Shown here piece after piece: positions 1 to 3,896 of a stretch of 10,222 nt of DNA (position 1 is the first letter of the stretch; every line of letters begins with the position of its first letter). Below the pieces are notes generated by a model. The model searched no databases, was not told the DNA's origin, and was given only the letters and a program-made list of their open reading frames with translations. The position numbers and the translations under genes were made by a program. This DNA comes from Chloroflexota bacterium (GTDB lineage: Bacteria; Chloroflexota; Anaerolineae; J036; Brachytrichaceae): positions 1 through 10,222 of the forward strand of contig JAKALH010000066.1 of the NCBI GenBank assembly GCA_021813225.1, written 5' to 3'.

Positions 1-16
1 GCAGGTCGCCTGCGGG

Positions 17-451
17 TCAGTCGCGCGCAGGTGTGTGCGCGCGGATGAAGGCGACGATATCGGCAATCGGGCTGCCGGGGCCGAAGATGCCGGAGACGCC
101 GGCCTGCTGCAGCGCAGGTATGTCCTCATCCGGGATGATGCCGCCGGCGAACACGGGCACGTCGCCCAGACCGCGCTCGCGCAGCGCCTCCACGATGCGC
201 GGCAGCAGAACATTGTGCGCGCCGCTCAGGATGCTCAGCCCGACGGCGTCCACATCCTCCTGCAGGGCGGCCTCCGCAATCATTTCGGGAGTCTGGCGCA
301 GGCCGGTATAAATGACCTCCATGCCGGCGTCGCGCAGCGCCCGCGCGATGACCTTCGCGCCGCGGTCGTGGCCGTCCAGGCCGGGTTTGGCGATGAGTAT
401 GCGCAGGGGCCGGGACGGCGCTGAAGGTGGCTGCTCAGTTGATGATGTCAT
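17..451 (-). CDS. B12-binding subunit, methylmalonyl-CoA mutase C-terminal type
   Basis: A 144-residue protein that is essentially one cobalamin-binding Rossmann-like domain, the length expected for the small subunit of a two-subunit methylmalonyl-CoA mutase (or a related acyl-CoA mutase). The B12 signature is complete: D26-x-H28-x-x-G31, where H28 would be the lower axial cobalt ligand, then S73-x-L75 and the G103-G104 turn. In the family such subunits pair with a separate catalytic (beta/alpha)8 chain to interconvert methylmalonyl-CoA and succinyl-CoA in the cytoplasm. The catalytic chain is not in this window. The first 15 residues are a Ser/Pro-rich lead before the first strand. The ATG at 449-451 has no clear Shine-Dalgarno sequence, but a perfect -10 box lies just upstream. 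rsmG ends 66 nt upstream in the same direction. Which acyl-CoA is the substrate cannot be told from this chain. Confidence 0.9.
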   Translation of the reverse strand: MTSSTEQPPSAPSRPLRILIAKPGLDGHDRGAKVIARALRDAGMEVIYTGLRQTPEMIAEAALQEDVDAVGLSILSGAHNVLLPRIVEALRERGLGDVPVFAGGIIPDEDIPALQQAGVSGIFGPGSPIADIVAFIRAHTPARD

Positions 452-460
452 GGCGCACTG

Positions 461-466
461 ATTATA
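461..466 (-). promoter_or_regulatory. Putative -10 box (TATAAT) for the B12-binding gene
   Basis: On the minus strand there is a perfect TATAAT ending 9 nt before the ATG at 451. A start site about 7 nt downstream would lie only a few bases before the ATG, so the mRNA would be nearly leaderless. No good -35 hexamer is visible 16-18 nt upstream. Confidence 0.45.
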
Positions 467-491
467 GCGAGGTGCGGGCGCTTGACGCCGG

Positions 492-510
492 ACCGGGGGA
501 TCAGCCCGGT
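492..510 (-). terminator. Hairpin just after rsmG
   Basis: A 6-bp perfect stem (ACCGGG/CCCGGT) with a 7-nt loop begins 8 nt after the rsmG stop on the minus strand. No T-run follows, so it is either a non-canonical terminator or an intercistronic mRNA-stabilising hairpin. A separate promoter for the next gene fits partial termination here. Confidence 0.35.
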
Positions 511-517
511 GTGCTCC

Positions 518-1249
518 TCACTCAATCGGCTCGCTGCGCGGTTTGCCGGCCGCGCGCGGGTACTGCGACGGCGACGGGCGCGCCTTGCGGATGACCACCA
601 GCGCGCGCTGGTCAGGCAGGCCCGGCAGCGCCACCGCCTCCACGCGCTCCAGTTCCCCGCCCAGCGCATGAATGGCGCGCGCCGCCTGCGCGGTTTCCGC
701 CCGCGCCTCGCTGCCCTTCATGGCGATGCACACGCCATTGGCGCGCGCAAACGGCAGCAGGTACTCCACCAGCGTGGGCAGCGGCGCCAGCGCGCGCGCG
801 ATGACGATGCGGTAAAAGGCGCGATGTTCCTTCTGGTGCGCGGCTTCCTCGGCGCGGCCCTTGACCGCCCGGATGCCCCGCAACCCCAGCGTCGCAATGG
901 CCGTCTCGCAGAAGGTCGCCTTCTTGCCGGTGCCGTCCAGCAGCGTCACGTCGAGGTCGGGCCGGGCGATTTTCAGCGGGATGCCCGGCAGACCCGCGCC
1001 GGTGCCGACGTCGATGAGCGTCAGGTTACGCGACGAATCCGGCGCAGGCAAGGCGCGCAGCGCGGCCAGCGAGTCGACGAAGTGGCGCGTCAGGATGGCC
1101 TCGTCGTCGGTGATGGCGGTCAGGTTGAAACGCACGTTCCACGCCGTCAGCAGGTCGCGGTAGGCGGCCAGTTGCGCGGCCTGTGCGGCGTCCAGCGCCA
1201 CGCCGATGCCGCCCGCCGCCTGTTGGATTTGTGCGATGCTCAGGCTCAT
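518..1249 (-). CDS. rsmG: 16S rRNA (guanine527-N7)-methyltransferase RsmG
   Basis: 243 residues, the usual GidB/RsmG length plus a short tail. RsmG uses S-adenosylmethionine to methylate N7 of G527 in the 530 loop of 16S rRNA. Visible landmarks are NLT at 42-44, the H56-F-x-D-S-L61 motif, the SAM-binding glycine loop D80-VGTGAGLPG-I90, the acidic end of the next strand near D105, and ARALAPL at 151-157. The C-terminus has the family's typical YPR..GKP pattern (230-237). The ATG at 1247-1249 has a modest purine-rich ribosome site (CGGGAAAA) and a -10 box at a sensible distance. Loss of this gene gives low-level streptomycin resistance in well-studied bacteria. Here it sits alone, not beside gidA or parA. 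Confidence 0.96.
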   Translation of the reverse strand: MSLSIAQIQQAAGGIGVALDAAQAAQLAAYRDLLTAWNVRFNLTAITDDEAILTRHFVDSLAALRALPAPDSSRNLTLIDVGTGAGLPGIPLKIARPDLDVTLLDGTGKKATFCETAIATLGLRGIRAVKGRAEEAAHQKEHRAFYRIVIARALAPLPTLVEYLLPFARANGVCIAMKGSEARAETAQAARAIHALGGELERVEAVALPGLPDQRALVVIRKARPSPSQYPRAAGKPRSEPIE

Positions 1250-1267
1250 GGGTTTTCCCGTGGCGCC

Positions 1268-1273
1268 ATTATC
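1268..1273 (-). promoter_or_regulatory. Putative -10 box (GATAAT) for rsmG
   Basis: GATAAT on the minus strand ends 19 nt before the rsmG ATG. It lies in the 10-mer GCACGATAAT, which recurs at nearly the same distance before the HU gene (3022-3031). The -35 match is poor (TGGTAT-like at 18 nt spacing). Confidence 0.4.
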
Positions 1274-1372
1274 GTGCGGTTGCGGCGGCGGATACCACGT
1301 CGGCGATCAAAGGTCGCTGGCAGCGCGCGGCTGAAGATTACCATACTGATTTATCGGCGGGCTATTCCAGTG

Positions 1373-1378
1373 TAAAAT
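1373..1378 (+). promoter_or_regulatory. Putative -10 box (TAAAAT) for tRNA-Lys
   Basis: TAAAAT ends 10 nt before the first base of the mature tRNA, which would place the start site around 1385 with a very short 5' leader. The -35 candidate TTTATC at 1350-1355 (17-nt spacer) matches the consensus at only three positions. Confidence 0.45.
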
Positions 1379-1388
1379 GGTGAGCGTT

Positions 1389-1461
1389 GGGCCGTTAGCT
1401 CAGTTGGTAGAGCAGGGGACTTTTAATCCCTGTGTCGGGGGTTCGATTCCCTCACGGCTCA
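1389..1461 (+). tRNA. tRNA-Lys (anticodon UUU)
   Basis: A 73-nt cloverleaf folds completely. The acceptor stem GGGCCGT/ACGGCTC has one G-U pair at 2-71. The D arm is GCTC/GAGC with loop AGTTGGTA. The anticodon stem GGGGA/TCCCT has loop CTTTTAA, placing TTT at positions 34-36. The T arm GGGGG/CCCTC has loop TTCGATT. The discriminator base is A. CCA is not encoded (ATT follows), so it must be added after transcription. No terminator is obvious downstream. Confidence 0.97.
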
Positions 1462-1552
1462 TTCACCCGCTGATGGCACGAGAACACCCCGTCCTCCTGT
1501 TGCCCTTGCGCTCCGTGGCACAGGGACTCTTCAGTTGTTGTTAAGGAGACTC

Positions 1553-1570
1553 TCCGCGGATCACCGCGGA
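1553..1570. repeat. Small perfect inverted repeat (SacII-type palindromes)
   Basis: TCCGCGG, loop ATCA, CCGCGGA: a 7-bp perfect stem with a 4-nt loop. Each arm contains the self-complementary CCGCGG, so it is both a direct and an inverted repeat. No T-run follows on either strand. Confidence 0.5.
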
Positions 1571-1811
1571 CGCCTCGGTCAACACCATCAGCTCGTATCC
1601 ATCTTCGACTCCTTCATTTCAATTGCCTCCGCGCCTATCATCTCGCGTTTGTACCGACTGGTAAATACTCATTTGGTTTAGGCGTACACATGTGGCGTGC
1701 CGCTTAATCTTGCTGAGGACAGAAGCCGATGTCTGGGCGTGCGCGTGACGCGGAAGCCAAGTGGATGCGGTGCGTGCTGCTCGGGTGGGTCGTCCAGGTG
1801 GCCAAGCGTAC

Positions 1812-1864
1812 CGCCCGTCACCTCCATGGGGCAGCGTTTGACCACATAGTGGAGGTGACGGGCG
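1812..1864. repeat. Perfect 15-bp inverted repeat
   Basis: Arm CGCCCGTCACCTCCA at 1812-1826 and its exact reverse complement at 1850-1864 flank a 23-nt spacer (1827-1849). It is the longest perfect inverted repeat I found in the window. It could form a long RNA hairpin on either strand or be a protein-binding site. No gene encloses it and no T-run adjoins it. Confidence 0.8.
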
Positions 1865-2048
1865 TCGAGGTCGCACACTCCCTTACCGAACCCTCAGGCG
1901 AACGCAGTAGCGGAACCGTTCTCGGATAGCATACGCCGCGGATGTCCGGATCAGATGCCTCTCTGCAGGGAACGACAGATCAGACGAGTACCCGCCGCTC
2001 ACGCCGCTTACTTCAACGTGCCGTGACCGTACCAGGGGGTGGACCAGC

Positions 2049-2399
2049 CTAGCTGCCGCTATCGCCCTGTAAGATGGATTCAAGCTGAGCGATCAGAACC
2101 GGCAGGTCGCGGCTTACGATGGCCCAAAGAATGTCAAAATCCACGCTGTCGTAACCGTGAATCAAGCGGTTACATGCCCCGATCATCTGCGGCCAGGGTA
2201 CGTCCGGGTATCTGGCCCGGACAGCTTCCGGTACCCGATTGGCGGCTTCGCCAATGATCTCAACCAACTGCGTCAACGCCAGATTAAGCAGCCGGTCCGC
2301 ATCGAGATCGCTGCGGGTCTTCCCGCGGCTGATATCCACCGCTTCCCGAGCGTGCGACAGGACTTGCCGCAAGGCGACTTGTGGGTCACGTTTGCTCAT
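2049..2399 (-). CDS. hepT: HepT-like HEPN (DUF86) toxin with altered RNase motif
   Basis: A 116-residue, mostly helical DUF86/HEPN protein with the family's length and order: an N-terminal helix, the LTQLVEIIGEAANRVP stretch (42-57), then the catalytic region near 76-83 and a closing helix after DFDILW (87-92). In characterised systems HepT is an RNase toxin acting through R-X4-H-X-Y and is silenced when MntA adds AMP to the motif tyrosine. Here H81 and Y83 are present, but the Arg position is C76 (codon TGT; Arg CGT would differ by one transition). Activity may therefore be lost or altered. The start at 2397-2399 lies inside the end of mntA, and no Shine-Dalgarno sequence is visible, which suggests translational coupling. 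Confidence 0.88.
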   Translation of the reverse strand: MSKRDPQVALRQVLSHAREAVDISRGKTRSDLDADRLLNLALTQLVEIIGEAANRVPEAVRARYPDVPWPQMIGACNRLIHGYDSVDFDILWAIVSRDLPVLIAQLESILQGDSGS

Positions 2400-2685
2400 A
2401 AGCGGGGACTGCTTCGGCTAATACGGACGGACGGATATCGAGGCTGAGGAAGTTGATCGTTTGCAGGTCCGCCTTGCACCCCAGCAATCGGGACAACTCT
2501 GCTTCCATCAGGAAGAAGTCCAGTCCCGGTGTGTGGCCGGGCTCAAACTCCACCAACACGTCCACGTCACTCTGCGGGCCAAAGTCATCGCGCACGACCG
2601 ACCCAAAGAAGGAGAGGCGGCGGATATGATACCGTTGGCAGAACCGTTTGAGCGCGTCAGAAGACCGCAGTTTGTCCAGATCCAT
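2386..2685 (-). CDS. mntA: MntA-like minimal nucleotidyltransferase antitoxin
   Basis: A 99-residue MNT-fold nucleotidyltransferase. The active-site signature is intact: G28-S29, ten residues, then D40-x-D42, followed by the common VEFEPGHTPGLDFF segment (45-58). The family's antitoxins use ATP to AMPylate the partner HEPN toxin. The gene precedes hepT and overlaps it by 14 nt, the compact order common for MNT/HEPN pairs. The ATG at 2683-2685 has no obvious ribosome site but is preceded by a TTATAA box 7 nt upstream, so the message may start at or near the ATG. The HU gene lies 53 nt upstream in the same direction, so read-through from HU is also possible. Confidence 0.93.
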   Translation of the reverse strand: MDLDKLRSSDALKRFCQRYHIRRLSFFGSVVRDDFGPQSDVDVLVEFEPGHTPGLDFFLMEAELSRLLGCKADLQTINFLSLDIRPSVLAEAVPAYEQT

Positions 2686-2692
2686 GGTTCAT

Positions 2693-2698
2693 TTATAA
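2693..2698 (-). promoter_or_regulatory. Putative -10 box (TTATAA) for mntA-hepT
   Basis: TTATAA on the minus strand sits 7 nt before the mntA ATG, so a transcript would begin at about the start codon. A small perfect hairpin (ACACG/CGTGT, 3-nt loop, 2698-2710) abuts it and could be an operator half-site pair. No -35 is convincing. Confidence 0.3.
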
Positions 2699-2738
2699 CA
2701 CGGAGCGTGTGCTGTGTCCGGGCCAACGCGGTTCTGCC

Positions 2739-3002
2739 CTATAGCTCCCCCTTATAACTGGATGTCCAGCCGAACAGCTTACGCAGGCGTTGTGACGCGC
2801 TGAACTTGAAGACCCAGCTCTCCCGCTCCCGGCGCACGTAAAACGTGCCGAAGTTCCTGAGCGAGACGCGCTCCTCGTGCTTCAGCGCCTCATAAATCTC
2901 TTCCAGCGTTGCGTCCACGATCTTCTCGACGGTCTTCGGGCTGTTGCCCGTGCGCCGGGCGATACGCTCAACCAGTTCGTCTTTTTCGATCCGGTCGCTC
3001 AT
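2739..3002 (-). CDS. HU-family DNA-binding protein with shortened arm
   Basis: An 87-residue HU/IHF-fold protein. The N-terminal helical dimerisation half (about 1-46) is typical, followed by the strand start RNFGTFYVR (49-57). In ordinary HU the next 20 or so residues form a beta-ribbon arm with a tip near GRNPxTG whose proline intercalates DNA. Here that tip is absent: the chain goes from VRRERESWVFKF (56-67) straight to ASQRLRKLFGW (69-79). The frame stays open upstream to 3260, but the ATG at 3000-3002 is chosen because AGGAGAG (minus strand, 3011-3005) is a strong ribosome site at the right distance and the HU fold begins there. It probably binds DNA as a dimer, but arm-mediated bending should be weak. 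It diverges from the SNF2 operon and precedes mntA-hepT. Confidence 0.9.
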   Translation of the reverse strand: MSDRIEKDELVERIARRTGNSPKTVEKIVDATLEEIYEALKHEERVSLRNFGTFYVRRERESWVFKFSASQRLRKLFGWTSSYKGEL

Positions 3003-3004
3003 AG

Positions 3005-3011
3005 CTCTCCT
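3005..3011 (-). promoter_or_regulatory. Shine-Dalgarno site deciding the HU start
   Basis: AGGAGAG on the minus strand, with AGGAG ending 4 nt before the ATG. It supports the 87-residue HU protein over the 173-codon open frame. Confidence 0.8.
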
Positions 3012-3021
3012 AAGTAAAGCG

Positions 3022-3027
3022 ATTATC
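3022..3027 (-). promoter_or_regulatory. Putative -10 box (GATAAT) for HU
   Basis: GATAAT on the minus strand ends 20 nt before the HU ATG, leaving room for a leader of about 13 nt that contains the ribosome site. It lies within GCACGATAAT, shared with the rsmG upstream region. The -35 is weak (CCGACC at 18-nt spacing). Confidence 0.45.
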
Positions 3028-3112
3028 GTGCAACTGATCTTGCCTGGTCGGTGGACATTTCCGTCAGCCACGCTGCGCGGTTGGTGGGGACGCCGCTGGC
3101 CGACGGACGTCA

Positions 3113-3127
3113 CCGGCGGACCGCCGG
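3113..3127. promoter_or_regulatory. Candidate operator palindrome in the divergent region
   Basis: CCGGCGG, A, CCGCCGG: perfect 7-bp arms around a single central base, lying between the divergent HU and SNF2-operon promoters. A dimeric regulator could bind here, but in GC-rich DNA such a match can also arise by chance. No regulator gene is evident nearby. Confidence 0.3.
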
Positions 3128-3187
3128 GCAGTGGCAACCCTCTGCCGGCCCACCAGGAAACGCACCTCCATGTTGGCTGCGCCGTGG

Positions 3188-3196
3188 TGATATAGT
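3188..3196 (+). promoter_or_regulatory. Putative extended -10 promoter of the SNF2 operon
   Basis: TG-A-TATAGT is an extended -10 element. It predicts a start near 3203, about 16 nt before the ATG at 3219. A clear -35 is missing, which extended -10 promoters tolerate. Confidence 0.45.
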
Positions 3197-3218
3197 GAAG
3201 CGTGTGGCTGACACGAGA

Positions 3219-3896
3219 ATGGCCTCTCAACAGGTGGATTGGTCGCGCCTGACGGGGCACGCCTTACTCACCCGCACCGGTGAGCGCTTCACGGTGGTCA
3301 AGGTGACCGCCAGGGGCGTCAGCATCCGCCCCGAGCGCGCCCGTCGCACCTACAGCCTGTCTATCCCGAGGGAGCTGGAGCGGCTGCTGGTGGAGTTCGC
3401 CGTCGGGACCTTCTTCCCCGCCCCCGCGCAGTTGATCAAGGCGGGTGCTCGCCCCGAGCTTAGCTCCTATGCCTGGGGCATCTTGCATGCGGTGCTGGTT
3501 GATCGTGTCTTGGATGATGCCTCCAACGTCCCTCGCTCCAAGCCTGTCCGGCCGGCCGACTTCGCCGGCCAATGGCGTATTACCGACATGCCCAACTTCG
3601 ATGCCGCCTGGCTGACGGAAGGAAATGCGCCCGCGCAGCTCGAACTGTCTGCAACCCGCTACGGCACGCTCTTCGGCACCTACCGCTTCAACTACTCCCA
3701 GGGTTCCATCGAGGGCAGTCTGCGCGAGTTCGGCGGCGAGACGCTCTTGCTCTTCGGCTTCGACGGGTCTGATGAAATGGACCCCACGTCGGGCGCGGGT
3801 TGGGCGCGCCTCATCCGCGCCGACCGGCTGGCCGGCGAGTTCCTGAACGACTACGGGGAGTTCAGCGCCACACGCGGGCTCTCGCATGAGAAATGA
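3219..3896 (+). CDS. Uncharacterised two-domain protein, first gene of SNF2 operon
   Basis: 225 residues with no function I can name. The N-terminal part (about 8-100) has a beta-rich start (LTGHALLTRTGERFTVVKVT) and then an Arg-rich and a helical segment ending in SSYAWGILHAVL (82-93). The C-terminal part (about 114-219) resembles a widespread uncharacterised small beta-barrel family that begins F-x-G-x-W-R-I-T-x-M (115-124) and carries a GxDExDPxSGxGWA signature (183-197); the likeness is from memory of the pattern. There is no signal peptide or membrane segment, so it is likely cytoplasmic. The frame is open from 3051, with GTG alternatives at 3195 and 3204. ATG 3219 is preferred because it follows the extended -10 and precedes the conserved part. 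Its stop overlaps the helicase start (ATGA), so the two are probably co-translated. Confidence 0.75.
   Translation: MASQQVDWSRLTGHALLTRTGERFTVVKVTARGVSIRPERARRTYSLSIPRELERLLVEFAVGTFFPAPAQLIKAGARPELSSYAWGILHAVLVDRVLDDASNVPRSKPVRPADFAGQWRITDMPNFDAAWLTEGNAPAQLELSATRYGTLFGTYRFNYSQGSIEGSLREFGGETLLLFGFDGSDEMDPTSGAGWARLIRADRLAGEFLNDYGEFSATRGLSHEK

Larger units (their letters stand above)
1462..2048. other. Gene-free stretch between tRNA-Lys and hepT
   Basis: 587 bp without a convincing coding region. Open frames reach only 66-85 codons on either strand, overlap one another, and give Arg/Pro/His-rich translations with no recognisable motif. Base composition is patchy and lower in GC than the flanks: 1621-1680 has 27 G or C in 60. 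Two inverted repeats stand out, a 7-bp stem at 1553-1570 and a 15-bp stem at 1812-1864. The stretch could be a decayed gene, a structured RNA or old insertion debris. No IS termini or att-like direct repeat of the tRNA 3' end were found by eye. Confidence 0.6.

Noticed and set aside
1..13. GCAGG/CCTGC hairpin downstream of the B12-binding gene
   Set aside because: Five base pairs cut by the window edge; whether a T-run follows cannot be seen.
482..1375. Long plus-strand open frame of 297 codons opposite rsmG
   Set aside because: Arg/Gln/Ala-rich translation with no motif, lying antisense to a complete RsmG; a shadow of GC-rich codon use.
1860..1950. Possible group II intron boundary (GTGCGAC on the minus strand)
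   Set aside because: No domain V sequence or reverse transcriptase could be found; a 7-base match alone means little.
1619..2083. Short minus-strand frames (66-85 codons) downstream of hepT
   Set aside because: They overlap each other, lack ribosome sites and recognisable motifs, and one spans the 15-bp inverted repeat.
3003..3260. N-terminal extension of the HU open frame
   Set aside because: A strong ribosome site and the start of the HU fold are both at 3002; the extension overlaps the divergent promoter region and the start of the neighbouring gene.
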